Assembly: GCF_047237965.1 (NCBI RefSeq)
Contig: NZ_JBDFLX010000001.1
Span: forward strand, 1,364,001 to 1,428,000
DNA length: 64,000 nt
Direction: 5' to 3'
From: Noviherbaspirillum_A sp047237965
Lineage (GTDB): Bacteria; Pseudomonadota; Gammaproteobacteria; Burkholderiales; Burkholderiaceae_D
The notes under the pieces: model-generated
Told to the model about the DNA's origin: nothing
Seen by the model: only the letters and a program-made list of their open reading frames with translations
Database searches by the model: none
Translations under genes and position numbers: made by a program
In this document: piece after piece, positions 26,490 to 35,743 of the stretch
How the letters are laid out: each line of letters begins with the position of its first letter
Numbering within the stretch: the stretch's first letter is position 1

Positions 26490-26517
26490 AAATTTTCCTT
26501 TCAACTGATAAACGCTC

Positions 26518-26548
26518 TTGACCCTGTACCCACTACAGGGTCTCTAAT
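26518..26548 (+). promoter_or_regulatory. PbrR/CadR-type promoter of the Pb/Cd/Zn ATPase
   Basis: -35 TTGACC (26518-26523) and -10 TCTAAT (26543-26548) have a 19-bp spacer containing the dyad ACCCTGTA-CCCAC-TACAGGGT, offset to include the -35 end. Known cadA and pbrA promoters carry similar ACCCTnTAG half-sites. It faces the ATPase gene, whose ribosome site AAGGA is at about 26567. Confidence 0.82.
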
Positions 26549-26576
26549 AGACAATATACGCTTCTCAAGGAAAATT

Positions 26577-29069
26577 ATGACTTCCAGACCAACCAATTCT
26601 TGCTGTTCTTGCTCGCCAACGGCGGCAGCAAACGAACCTGTTGATGCCTTACCGTCATCCCAGCAACTTGTCATGCGCATTGAGAAAATGGACTGCCCAA
26701 CAGAGGAAGGTCTGATTCGTAAAAAGCTTGCAAGTATGCCTAGTATCGATCGCCTTGACTTCAACCTGATGCAGCGTCGGCTTACCGTGCATCACCGTTC
26801 TCCGGATCCGGAAGCGATCGTTGGCGCTGTGGCGTCTCTGGGTATGGATGCGATCGTTGAGAGCAAGGCGTCAGGTGCGGGAGAGATGCAGGCGGTATTT
26901 TCAATTCAAAACATGGATTGTCCAACTGAGGAAGCCCTCATCCGGAATAAGTTGTCTCCGATCAAGGGCATCACCAGTCTCGATTTCAACCTGATGCAAC
27001 GGAAACTGACTGTCAACCACACGCTGGACCGCCCAGCAACCATTCAATCGGCATTGGAATCTATTGGGATGCAGGCTGTGCTTGAAACTGATGACTTGCC
27101 AGCAGATAAGGCTGCAACGCAGGAGCCTTTACCAATTATCTCGCGTAAAAAGTGGTGGATGGTTTCCGTCGGCGGCGTTGCGGCGCTAATAGCCGAGGTT
27201 ATCGCATGGACTACAGGGAACGAAAATTCCTGGCCCGTGATTGCATTGGCGCTGTTTGCAATCGTAATCAGTGGCACCGAAACGTATAAAAAGGGCTGGG
27301 TTGCGTTGAGCAATCGCAGTCTCAATATCAATGCACTCATGACAATTGCCGTCACAGGCGCGATTCTCATTCAACAGTGGCCAGAAGCCGCGATGGTCAT
27401 GGTGTTATTCACCATCGCTGAAATGATTGAAGCGCTGTCGCTCGACCGTGCACGCAACGCGATTCGCGGACTGATGGCTTTGACACCGGACGTCGCGAGC
27501 ATCCTCCAGGCGGATGGATCGTGGCAGGAAATGCGAGCGTCGTCGGTAAAGGTAGGAATGACTGTGAGGATCGCTCCTGGAGAGCGTATCCCTCTTGACG
27601 GCCAGTTAACAAGTGGACAATCATCGGTCAATCAAGCGCCAATTACAGGCGAAAGCATGCCTGTTTTAAAATCCGTAGGCGACAAAGTATTTGCTGGCAC
27701 AATCAATGAAACTGGCTCCTTCGATTATCGTGTTTCGGCTGCACAAACCGATTCCACCCTGTCGCGCATTATCCGTGCGGTAGAGGAAGCCCAAGGAAGC
27801 AAGGCACCGACGCAACGATTTGTCGATCGGTTCGCCTCCCTCTATACGCCGATTGTCTTTTTCGCGGCGTTGGCTGTTGCTGTCGTCCCTGCCCTGGCAT
27901 TTGGCTTGCCTTGGATGGACTGGATCTACAAGGCGCTTGTATTGTTGGTTATCGCGTGTCCTTGTGCCTTGGTGATCGCAACACCAGTCACTGTCGTCAG
28001 TGGTCTTGCCGCCGCAGCAAAGGCAGGGATTTTGATCAAGGGGGGTGTATATCTGGAGCAGGGACATAAGCTCAAGGTCTTGGCGTTGGATAAAACTGGC
28101 ACTATCACCTTGGGTCGGCCGACCGTAACAGACATTTTCCCTTTGTCCGCTGAATCAAATTCTGGGCTACGCTTGGCAGCAACACTGGCGTCTCGATCAG
28201 ATCATCCCGTTTCTACGGCTGTAGTAACGTATTGGAAAGCAAATAATCGCCCCCCCGATCTTGCCGAGGTAACCGACTTCGAAGCCATCACTGGGCGGGG
28301 TGTCAAAGGCCGTATCGCCGACCAATGGTACTATCTGGGAAACCACCGGCTAGTCGAGGAACTCGGAATTTGCAATACAGAAACAGAGGCTGCTTTGCAT
28401 AACTTCGAGGCAGACGGAAAAACGGCTGTCGTTATTTGTAATGAACATACGCCACTGGCCATCATCGCCGTCGCCGATACTGTTCGGGAGACCAGCCGAC
28501 AAGCAATCGCTGAATTGCACGCTCTTGGTGTACGCACCCTGATGCTTACAGGAGACAATGCGCTTACAGCACGAGCAATTGCAGATAATGTTGGCATTGA
28601 TGACGCACGCGGGAACCTGCTTCCTGAAGACAAGCTTGCCGTCGTCAGTGACGCAATAGAACAGCATGGAACGGTCGGCATGGTGGGTGATGGAATCAAC
28701 GATGCTCCGGCGCTGGCGAAGGCAAGCATCGGTTTTGCAATGGGAGCGGCGGGTACCGACACTGCTCTGGAAACAGCAGACGTAGCGCTGATGGATGACG
28801 ATTTAGGAAAAATTCCACACTTCATCCAGTTAAGCGCCAAGGCTGCCCGGATTCTTCGACAAAATATCGTCATTGCTCTGAGCATCAAAGCAGTGTTTCT
28901 TGCGTTGGCGCTTCTGGGCGCTGCCACCCTCTGGATGGCCGTATTTGCTGATATGGGTGCGAGCCTTATTGTCGTGTTTAACGGGCTGCGTCTTCTTCGA
29001 GGAAATGTTTCTGTCGCAGACGTTAATAAATTACCACGTAGGTCATCCGGCATCCCAGTTAAAACATAA
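26577..29069 (+). CDS. pbrA: P1B-2 type Pb/Cd/Zn-exporting ATPase
   Basis: An 830-residue pump. A Cys-rich N-terminus (NSCCSCSP) is followed by two HMA domains, each with MDCPTEE, the acidic variant found in CadA/ZntA/PbrA pumps rather than the Cu type. Then come the membrane site VIACPCALVIATPVT, the phosphorylation site DKTGTITLG, HP motif SRSDHPVSTAV, hinge GDGINDAPAL and the terminal NGLRLLR. It exports divalent soft metals from the cytoplasm. Naming pbrA rather than cadA or zntA rests on the PbrR-like regulator. No pbrB/pbrC lipoprotein or peptidase gene follows. Confidence 0.9.
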   Translation: MTSRPTNSCCSCSPTAAANEPVDALPSSQQLVMRIEKMDCPTEEGLIRKKLASMPSIDRLDFNLMQRRLTVHHRSPDPEAIVGAVASLGMDAIVESKASGAGEMQAVFSIQNMDCPTEEALIRNKLSPIKGITSLDFNLMQRKLTVNHTLDRPATIQSALESIGMQAVLETDDLPADKAATQEPLPIISRKKWWMVSVGGVAALIAEVIAWTTGNENSWPVIALALFAIVISGTETYKKGWVALSNRSLNINALMTIAVTGAILIQQWPEAAMVMVLFTIAEMIEALSLDRARNAIRGLMALTPDVASILQADGSWQEMRASSVKVGMTVRIAPGERIPLDGQLTSGQSSVNQAPITGESMPVLKSVGDKVFAGTINETGSFDYRVSAAQTDSTLSRIIRAVEEAQGSKAPTQRFVDRFASLYTPIVFFAALAVAVVPALAFGLPWMDWIYKALVLLVIACPCALVIATPVTVVSGLAAAAKAGILIKGGVYLEQGHKLKVLALDKTGTITLGRPTVTDIFPLSAESNSGLRLAATLASRSDHPVSTAVVTYWKANNRPPDLAEVTDFEAITGRGVKGRIADQWYYLGNHRLVEELGICNTETEAALHNFEADGKTAVVICNEHTPLAIIAVADTVRETSRQAIAELHALGVRTLMLTGDNALTARAIADNVGIDDARGNLLPEDKLAVVSDAIEQHGTVGMVGDGINDAPALAKASIGFAMGAAGTDTALETADVALMDDDLGKIPHFIQLSAKAARILRQNIVIALSIKAVFLALALLGAATLWMAVFADMGASLIVVFNGLRLLRGNVSVADVNKLPRRSSGIPVKT

Positions 29070-29266
29070 CAAGGCTAAGCCAATTCCTGTACTGCACTGT
29101 CGTTTCTGACAAGGCACTTAACGAAAATTCGCCTTTCTACTTCCCGTGAAGCACGAGCGGCTTGCTCTTCCCTTGACGTGCAGCCAGTGAGAAAAATAAT
29201 GATCGAAATGGCTATAGGCGATGATCTCGTTAGAGTCTCCTGACGACGGCTATGCTGGATAATCAG

Positions 29267-29308
29267 GCAAAAAGTGATGGCAAGATTTCTGCTGCCACCA
29301 CTTTTTGC
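29267..29308. terminator. Intrinsic terminator between the Pb/Cd ATPase and the copper-storage-like gene
   Basis: GCAAAAAGTG plus GGCA (29267-29282) pairs with TGCC plus CACTTTTTGC (29293-29308), with one mismatch in a 16-bp stem and a 10-base loop. T- and A-runs inside both arms allow action in either direction. The remainder of 29070-29370 shows nothing else. Confidence 0.7.
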
Positions 29309-29370
29309 TAACTGAACTCTATGCCTTCGTTAGATTATGATTTGTTGAGCGAAAGACCACTGGTGTCGCC

Positions 29371-29724
29371 TCATAAATCCCGCTCGCTTGCGTGTTGATC
29401 ACAAGCCGTTGCGCATGCTTCGCACGCTTCTTGGCACCTTTTGCAGTGAGCATGCTTATCAGCATGTGCTGCGCAAGCTTGGGCACAAACACGGCAAAGA
29501 TGAGCACATACCGCACAAAAGTCCCCGTGGTGTTCTGAGCCACGTGCGAGCGCTTTTAGCGTGGCTTCACACATATCGGCGCAATCCAAGTTAATGAGTG
29601 CACACTGTGCGTCACCGCCTTCCCGTATGTCCGCCGCCGCACATTCCTGACACGCGTGCAAAGCTTCCTCGCATGCTTCAATACATGCTTGTAGACCTAC
29701 TTGTTTTTCAGTCGTAGCCATCAT
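29371..29724 (-). CDS. Cys-rich four-helix-bundle copper-storage-like protein
   Basis: From ATG 29724 the product has 117 residues with about 16 cysteines in repeated CxxxC and CxxC spacings along helices (CIEACEEALHACQEC, CAVCAHLCRVCAQAC, CKRCQEACEACATAC). This is the DUF326/Csp type, in which cysteines line the inside of a four-helix bundle and bind many Cu(I) ions. No signal peptide, so it resembles the cytosolic Csp3 form. A paralogue is at 50226-50558. It sits between the Pb ATPase and czcD. Confidence 0.85.
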   Translation of the reverse strand: MMATTEKQVGLQACIEACEEALHACQECAAADIREGGDAQCALINLDCADMCEATLKALARGSEHHGDFCAVCAHLCRVCAQACAAHADKHAHCKRCQEACEACATACDQHASERDL

Positions 29725-29907
29725 TATTCCTTTCAATAGGATTGATTAAATTGCAACTACATCGATTGCACTACTAATACGGCAGCAGGTCGATGCAGCC
29801 TGCCGCCCCATTTTTTTTGAATCGTGGAAACCGAGCGGATACACAGCAAATGGAGGCGGAATGTTCTCCATCTGCCCTCCACCGCTGTTGAACAGTGGGC
29901 TCATGAT

Positions 29908-30861
29908 TTAGTGAGAATGGTGACTGTGCTCACCATGTGTGTCTGATGTTGGGCCAAAAGCATGGGTATTGCTATCTTGTTCGCAGGGAGTTTCTTCCAA
30001 TTGAACCGTCGTGTGGTGCATCTTGAATTCGTCCGCGAGCATTTTTCGAATAGATGCTAAAAGCGTCGGCCAGTCGTGGGCAGCATCACTGAGCACGACA
30101 TGAACAGTCAGGCTGGACTTTCCGCTTGTAATGGACCAGACATGAAGGTCGTGGATGCTGGCTACGCCAGGCAGAGTCAGGATAGCGGCCCTCACTTCAG
30201 CAACGTCAACATCCTCTGGGACACCTTCCAACAGCACATGCATGCTGGCCTTTAACAGGGTCCATGTGCGGGGCAAAACCCATAAGCCAATGCCGACTGC
30301 CACAGCAGAATCAACCCATGCCCACCCGGTATATCGAATGATTAATGCCCCAAGGATGACGCCGACAGATCCCAGCATATCGCTCCAGACTTCAAGGTAA
30401 GCGCCTTTGACATTGAGGCTGGAGTCTTTGCCTGCGCTAAGCAGGCGCATGCTGATCAAGTTGATTACAAGGCCGAGCGCCGCAATGATCAACATGACAC
30501 CGGACTGAATTTCTGGCGGATTTTTGAGCCGCTGATAGGCCTCAAACAAGATGTACAGCGCAACAAGGAAAAGAAGGACTGCGTTGAACGCTGCCGCCAG
30601 AATCTCGAAGCGGTAATAGCCGAAAGTACGTTGGCTATCTGCATCTCTACGGCCAATGCGGATAGCTGTCAACGAAATTGCCAGTGCAGCAGTATCGGTA
30701 AACATGTGAGCGGCATCCGAGATGAGCGCAAGGCTGTTAGTCAATATTCCGCCAACAAGTTCAGCGATCAGAAAAGCCGTTGTCATAAACAACGCTATCC
30801 AAAGTGGCCGCTCGTTCTGCCCTGCTGATACCCCATGTGAATGTGAATGTCCTGCGCCCAT
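29908..30861 (-). CDS. czcD: Cation diffusion facilitator, CzcD-type Zn/Co/Cd exporter
   Basis: Start at ATG 30861 (AGGAG upstream) gives 317 residues; the longer frame upstream is not coding-like. Six membrane segments follow a His-rich N-terminus (HSHSHG). TM2 has the metal pair SDAAHMFTD, and TM5 has YLEVWSDMLGS. The C-terminal cytoplasmic domain is IHDLHVWSI and ends in a His-rich tail (HGEHSHHSH). It exports cytoplasmic Zn/Co/Cd by proton antiport. Last gene of the czc cluster, separated from czcA by a large hairpin. Confidence 0.93.
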   Translation of the reverse strand: MGAGHSHSHGVSAGQNERPLWIALFMTTAFLIAELVGGILTNSLALISDAAHMFTDTAALAISLTAIRIGRRDADSQRTFGYYRFEILAAAFNAVLLFLVALYILFEAYQRLKNPPEIQSGVMLIIAALGLVINLISMRLLSAGKDSSLNVKGAYLEVWSDMLGSVGVILGALIIRYTGWAWVDSAVAVGIGLWVLPRTWTLLKASMHVLLEGVPEDVDVAEVRAAILTLPGVASIHDLHVWSITSGKSSLTVHVVLSDAAHDWPTLLASIRKMLADEFKMHHTTVQLEETPCEQDSNTHAFGPTSDTHGEHSHHSH

Positions 30862-30947
30862 CAGTTTCTCCTTATCGATAACGTCTAGACCTCTTCGCAC
30901 AGCAAGGACAGTAAGTCGCTTTGAGAGGAATAATCCAATATGGTCTG

Positions 30948-30983
30948 GCAGTCGTAGGCCGCGCCAGCACGGCCTACGACTGC
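30948..30983. other. 14-bp perfect hairpin between czcA and czcD
   Basis: GCAGTCGTAGGCCG (30948-30961) pairs perfectly with CGGCCTACGACTGC (30970-30983) over an 8-base loop (CGCCAGCA). There is no T-run on either side. It probably protects or cleaves the czc mRNA, uncoupling czcD from czcCBA, or marks an old insertion. Confidence 0.65.
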
Positions 30984-30997
30984 TCATGCCGTTTATT

Positions 30998-33900
30998 TCA
31001 GGCTAACTTCTTCTTCCAAAAAGGTACGGCCTCCTTACCTTCATTTGGCACTGATACCCCTTCAACCACATCCTCCGGATCACGACCGTGAGCCATCTGA
31101 TAAAGCAAAGGCAGAACCAACAGCGTCAGAAACGTGGAGGAGAGAATGCCGCCAATAACTACCGTAGCGAGTGGGCGCTGTACTTCCGCACCGGTACCAG
31201 TGGCGAGTGCCATCGGCACAAATCCGAGTGATGCAACAAGCGCCGTCATCAATACCGGCCGCAAGCGTGTCAGTGCCCCTTCATGAACGGCCTCATTTAC
31301 CGACTGACCCTGTTCCCGTAGGCCACGGATAAAGGAGATCATGACCAAGCCGTTGAGCACCGCAACACCCGACAATGCAATAAAGCCCACCGCCGCCGAT
31401 ATTGACAACGGTATGCCGCGCAACCAGAGCGCGACAATGCCGCCGGTCAGCGCAAAGGGAATGCCGGTAAAGACCAGTAAGCCATCCTTGATGTTATTAA
31501 ACATCGCAAACAGCAGCACGAAGACCAGAAGCAGGGAAACTGGGACGACGATCTTCAATCGATTGGTTGCGGACTGAAGGTTCTCGTACTGCCCTCCCCA
31601 CACCGTCCAGTATCCTGCCGGAACTTTGACCTGTTCGTTAATACGCTGTTCGGCTTCTGCCACAAAGGAGCCAAGATCTCTCCCTCGTACATTGGCGCTA
31701 ACCACAATACGACGCTTGCCATTTTCACGACTAATCTGGTTTGGTCCAGGAGCCAGTTCCAGACTCGCGACTTCACCCAGAGGAATGTAATTGGTGCGTG
31801 TAGTAACGTCTGACGTCGATGGCAGCGGTAACGGCAGCCGCTTCAAAGCTTCCAGATCAGTACGCAAGTTTTCCGGCAGACGCACGACAATGTCGAACCG
31901 ACGATCGCCCTGAAAGAGCGTTCCCGCTTCCCGACCACCAGTTGCCGTTGCGACGACTTCCTGCACGTCGTTGACGTTGAACCCATAGCGAGCCGTCTTT
32001 TCCCGGTCGATATTGATGGTCAGCATAGGCAGGCCAGTAGTTTGTTCAGTTTTAACTTCCGTCGCACCCGGCACTTTTTGCAGCACAGCCGAGATCTTTG
32101 CCGCCGTGTCGTTTAGTACATCAGTGTCATCACCAAATACCTTCACTGCAACGTCACTACGAACGCCCGAAATTAGTTCATTAAAGCGTAACTGAATTGG
32201 CTGGCTGAACTCATAATTGTTGCCGGGGATTTTCGCTACCTCGCCTTGTATTGCGCTTATGAGTTCACCATGCGTCTTCTTTGGCTCGGGCCACGTATCT
32301 TCGGGCTTAATCATAATGTAGCCGTCCGAAATATTCGGCGGCATCGGATCGGAGGCGACTTCAGCAGTGCCGGTGCGTGCGAAAACACGGTCAATTTCAG
32401 GAAATTTGGCCTTTAGCCTCCGCTCAATTTGTTGCTGCATGGCGACCGATTGCGTCAAGCTGGTTCCTGGAATACGCAATGCCTGGATCGCCAGATCGCC
32501 TTCATTCAAGCTAGGAACGAACTCACTACCAAGTCGTGTGCCGATCAAAACAGAAAGCACAATCATCACTACGGCAAAGGTCATGACGACCGGCTTGTTG
32601 ACCATTGCACGTGTCAGCAATGAGTCATAACGACGCTTCGCAAAGAGCATCATCCTGTTCTCTTTTTCGGCGACTTTTTTACCGATAAAGAGAGCCACGG
32701 CTGCGGGTATGAAGGTGACTGACAAAATCATTGCACCGAGAAGTGCGATGACTACGGTGAATGCCATTGGATGAAACATCTTGCCCTCCACCCCCGTCAG
32801 CGCAAAGATCGGCAGGTAGACAATCATGATGATTAATTGGCCAAACAACAGAGGGCGGCGTGCCTCCTGTGAGGCAGCAAACACTTCATGAAAGCGCTCA
32901 GTAAGCGTTAGTGGCCGCTGATGATGGGCTTGGGCATGCGCAAGTCGTCTGACACAGTTTTCTACGATGACGACTGCACCATCGATAATAATTCCAAAGT
33001 CCAATGCGCCGAGGCTGAGCAGGTTGGCACTGACGTGATTTGCCACCATTCCGGTGAACGTGAATAGCATTGCGAGAGGAATCACGGCTGCTGTAATCAG
33101 AGCGGCTCGAATGTTGCCGAGGAAGAGAAACAAAACGACAATGACCAGCACCGCACCTTCAGCCAAATTCTTTTTAACCGTATGAATCGCTTTGTCAACC
33201 AGGACAGTCCGGTCATACACGGTTATGGCTTCAATACCTTCAGGTAGAGACCTATTAATCTCCGCCATTTTTTTGTCAACCGCTTGAGATACCTTACGGC
33301 TGTTCTCTCCGAGCAGCATAAAAACGGTCCCGAGCACAACCTCCCGACCATTCTCGGTTGCGGCACCGGTTCGCAACTCTCTACCAATATCCACGTCAGC
33401 AACATCCCGGATTCGTACCGGTACACCTTTGAAATTGCTAAGGACAATATTCCGGATGTCTTCCAGAGAGCGTACCTGCCCCGGTGCACGGATCAAATAT
33501 TGCTCACCTCGACGCTCGATGTAACCGGCTCCGACGTTGCCATTGTTTTTGTCCAAAGCAGTGACGATGCTTTGTAAAGACAACCCAAAAGAGGCCAGCT
33601 TTTGTGGAGATGGAGCGACCAAAAATTCTTTGGAATAGCCACCGATCGAATTGATTTCGGTGACCCCCGATACATTACGTAATTGAGGCTTGATAATCCA
33701 ATCCTGCACCTCCCGTAGGTCGGTTGGTGTATAAGGCAAACCGTCTGGTTTTTTTGCTCCTTCCTTTGCCTCGACCGTCCATAGGTAAATTTCACCTAGG
33801 CCAGTGGAGATAGGTCCCATTGACGGTGAGATACCTGCCGGTAGCCTGCTTCGTGCCTCCTGTAGCCGTTCGTTGACCAGTTGGCGGGCAAAGTAGGTGT

Positions 33901-34204
33901 CTGTGCCGTCTTTGAAAATGACCGTAATTTGCGACAAGCCATAACGGGACAGCGACCGGGTCTGCTCCAGATTTGGAAGACCGGACATGACTGTTTCAAG
34001 CGGATAGGTGACGCGCTGCTCGGTTTCTAGTGGCGAATAACCTGGAGCCGACGTATTTATCTGTACCTGAACGTTGGTGATGTCTGGCACAGCGTCAATG
34101 GGGAGCTTTTGGTAGCTATAGACACCGTAGCCGGCCATACCAAGGACGGCCAGGAGTACCAGCCAGCGGTGTTCAATTGCAAAACGTATGATGCGTTCAA
34201 ACAT
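30998..34204 (-). CDS. czcA: CzcA: RND inner-membrane Co/Zn/Cd efflux pump (HME-RND)
   Basis: A 1068-residue RND transporter with twelve membrane segments and two large periplasmic loops. TM4 has the motif DFGIIIDGAVVIVEN, diagnostic of the HME1 class that exports Zn, Co and Cd. It assembles with CzcB and the outer-membrane CzcC to move divalent metal from periplasm to the outside using the proton gradient. It follows czcB by 18 bases. The full length is normal. Confidence 0.96.
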   Translation of the reverse strand: MFERIIRFAIEHRWLVLLAVLGMAGYGVYSYQKLPIDAVPDITNVQVQINTSAPGYSPLETEQRVTYPLETVMSGLPNLEQTRSLSRYGLSQITVIFKDGTDTYFARQLVNERLQEARSRLPAGISPSMGPISTGLGEIYLWTVEAKEGAKKPDGLPYTPTDLREVQDWIIKPQLRNVSGVTEINSIGGYSKEFLVAPSPQKLASFGLSLQSIVTALDKNNGNVGAGYIERRGEQYLIRAPGQVRSLEDIRNIVLSNFKGVPVRIRDVADVDIGRELRTGAATENGREVVLGTVFMLLGENSRKVSQAVDKKMAEINRSLPEGIEAITVYDRTVLVDKAIHTVKKNLAEGAVLVIVVLFLFLGNIRAALITAAVIPLAMLFTFTGMVANHVSANLLSLGALDFGIIIDGAVVIVENCVRRLAHAQAHHQRPLTLTERFHEVFAASQEARRPLLFGQLIIMIVYLPIFALTGVEGKMFHPMAFTVVIALLGAMILSVTFIPAAVALFIGKKVAEKENRMMLFAKRRYDSLLTRAMVNKPVVMTFAVVMIVLSVLIGTRLGSEFVPSLNEGDLAIQALRIPGTSLTQSVAMQQQIERRLKAKFPEIDRVFARTGTAEVASDPMPPNISDGYIMIKPEDTWPEPKKTHGELISAIQGEVAKIPGNNYEFSQPIQLRFNELISGVRSDVAVKVFGDDTDVLNDTAAKISAVLQKVPGATEVKTEQTTGLPMLTINIDREKTARYGFNVNDVQEVVATATGGREAGTLFQGDRRFDIVVRLPENLRTDLEALKRLPLPLPSTSDVTTRTNYIPLGEVASLELAPGPNQISRENGKRRIVVSANVRGRDLGSFVAEAEQRINEQVKVPAGYWTVWGGQYENLQSATNRLKIVVPVSLLLVFVLLFAMFNNIKDGLLVFTGIPFALTGGIVALWLRGIPLSISAAVGFIALSGVAVLNGLVMISFIRGLREQGQSVNEAVHEGALTRLRPVLMTALVASLGFVPMALATGTGAEVQRPLATVVIGGILSSTFLTLLVLPLLYQMAHGRDPEDVVEGVSVPNEGKEAVPFWKKKLA

Positions 34205-34222
34205 AGTTTTCTCTTCTCCGCA

Positions 34223-35743
34223 TCAGTGTGCGTGCTCGGCACTGCCCTTGCCGAGTTCTGCTTTGATAACGAAACTACCGGCTGCGGCATAAGGAGCACC
34301 GGGCTTTAGTCCCTTGACAATTTCAACCTGCTTGCCGTCACTACGGCCAATTGTCACTGGCTGGGCCACGAATCCACCCGGAACGCGCATGAATACGACA
34401 GGCTTGTCATTGATTGATTGAATAGCCTCTGCCAAGACGGCGACAGGAACGTCGCCTTGCTCAGCTACCAGTTCTACGTTTACATACAAACCAGGACGCC
34501 ATGCCATTTGTGGGTTCTGAATTACAACTCGCGCATTTGCAGAACGTGTTTGTTCGCCGATCAAAGAACCGACATACGACACTTTTCCCGTCGCCTTGGA
34601 TTCTGAAGACGCCGCAGTGACCAGAGCCGTAAGACCGACGCGAACCTTCTCGATATCTTTGGCAGGAACTACAACGTTTGCCCACACGGTTGAAAGGTCG
34701 GAGAGAACGAAAATGTTAGTGTCCTCTTTTACTGTTTCGCCAAGCGTGACGTGCTTTTCAACGATTGCGCCATCAAACGGTGCCCGCACCTCGTATCGGC
34801 TCAAAGGGCCGATCCCAGTGGTAGTGGCCCCCAGCGCGGCAAGTTTTTGTCGGGCATTTTGTGCAGCTATTTCCGCTTCACGCAATTGCTGCTGAGCTTC
34901 GAGATAGTCCTGTTGTGCAGAGATTTTTTCTTCCCAAAGCTTCTTTTCACGGGCATAGGTAGTGCGGGCGAATTCAAGCCTTTTCTGTGCAGCGAGCGAT
35001 TCACTCCGCTGTTCGGATAAGGATGTGCTCGAAATAACAGCCAACACCGTCCCTTTCTTAACAATCTGTCCAAGACTTGCAGAGACAGCTTCCACTACAC
35101 CGCTTACACGCGGCACAACATGTGCGGTACGGTCCTCGTTGAAGCCGATTTCTCCCGGCAGTTGGATCGCACTTTGAATACGGGCAGCACCAGCCTGCTG
35201 CAAAGTCACGCCACTTGCATTTATTTGCACATCTGTCAGTTCAACTTTCCCTTCTTCTTTCGAAAATGGGAAAACGAATGATTCACCGCCTGCTTGTGCA
35301 GTGATCTTGGCATCGAAAACGTGTGGTTCTGCAATGACCGTAGTGCTCTTGAGTGCCCCCTGTTCCGGTGCAAAAGCGATCTCCTGCGACTCTCCATCAG
35401 GACGACTGAGCGTGGCAGATATTTTTGCGGAGTTCGGCGGTAAAGGCTTGCCTTGCCTGCTTAGATAAATGACGAATCGTGCCTCGCCAGCATCTTCAAC
35501 TAGGCTGATTTCGAGATCAAAATCACCCTTAGTGTACAACTGGCCGCCATGCAATCCTTTTTTTGCAACTTCTTGTTTATGTTCCGTGGCTGCACTGCCT
35601 TTCTCATCTTCATGGCTGCTTTCAGAATTCGCACCTACCTCCCCTTCAACAGGCTTGTTATTACCTGTAAAGACCACAAAGGCACCAAATGATGCGCCGA
35701 CGATAATGATGGCAATAATTGCCATTAACTGTTTCTTGTTCAT
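34223..35743 (-). CDS. czcB: CzcB: periplasmic adaptor of the Czc efflux complex
   Basis: A 506-residue membrane-fusion protein with an N-terminal anchor helix (LMAIIAIIIVGASFGAFVVF). It then has the lipoyl/hairpin parts (VVPRVSGVVEAVSASLGQIV, coiled coil ARTTYAREKKLWEEKISAQQ and VRAPFDGAIVEKHVTLGETV) and beta-barrel and proximal domains. The N-terminal extension has acidic and His residues as in C. metallidurans CzcB. The C-terminus AEHAH is His-containing. Its start overlaps the czcC stop (ATGA). Confidence 0.94.
   Translation of the reverse strand: MNKKQLMAIIAIIIVGASFGAFVVFTGNNKPVEGEVGANSESSHEDEKGSAATEHKQEVAKKGLHGGQLYTKGDFDLEISLVEDAGEARFVIYLSRQGKPLPPNSAKISATLSRPDGESQEIAFAPEQGALKSTTVIAEPHVFDAKITAQAGGESFVFPFSKEEGKVELTDVQINASGVTLQQAGAARIQSAIQLPGEIGFNEDRTAHVVPRVSGVVEAVSASLGQIVKKGTVLAVISSTSLSEQRSESLAAQKRLEFARTTYAREKKLWEEKISAQQDYLEAQQQLREAEIAAQNARQKLAALGATTTGIGPLSRYEVRAPFDGAIVEKHVTLGETVKEDTNIFVLSDLSTVWANVVVPAKDIEKVRVGLTALVTAASSESKATGKVSYVGSLIGEQTRSANARVVIQNPQMAWRPGLYVNVELVAEQGDVPVAVLAEAIQSINDKPVVFMRVPGGFVAQPVTIGRSDGKQVEIVKGLKPGAPYAAAGSFVIKAELGKGSAEHAH

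Noticed and set aside
28331..29053. 240-residue minus-strand frame inside the Pb/Cd ATPase
   Set aside because: It is a long shadow frame with Ser/Ala/Arg-rich random composition opposite a clear P-type ATPase.
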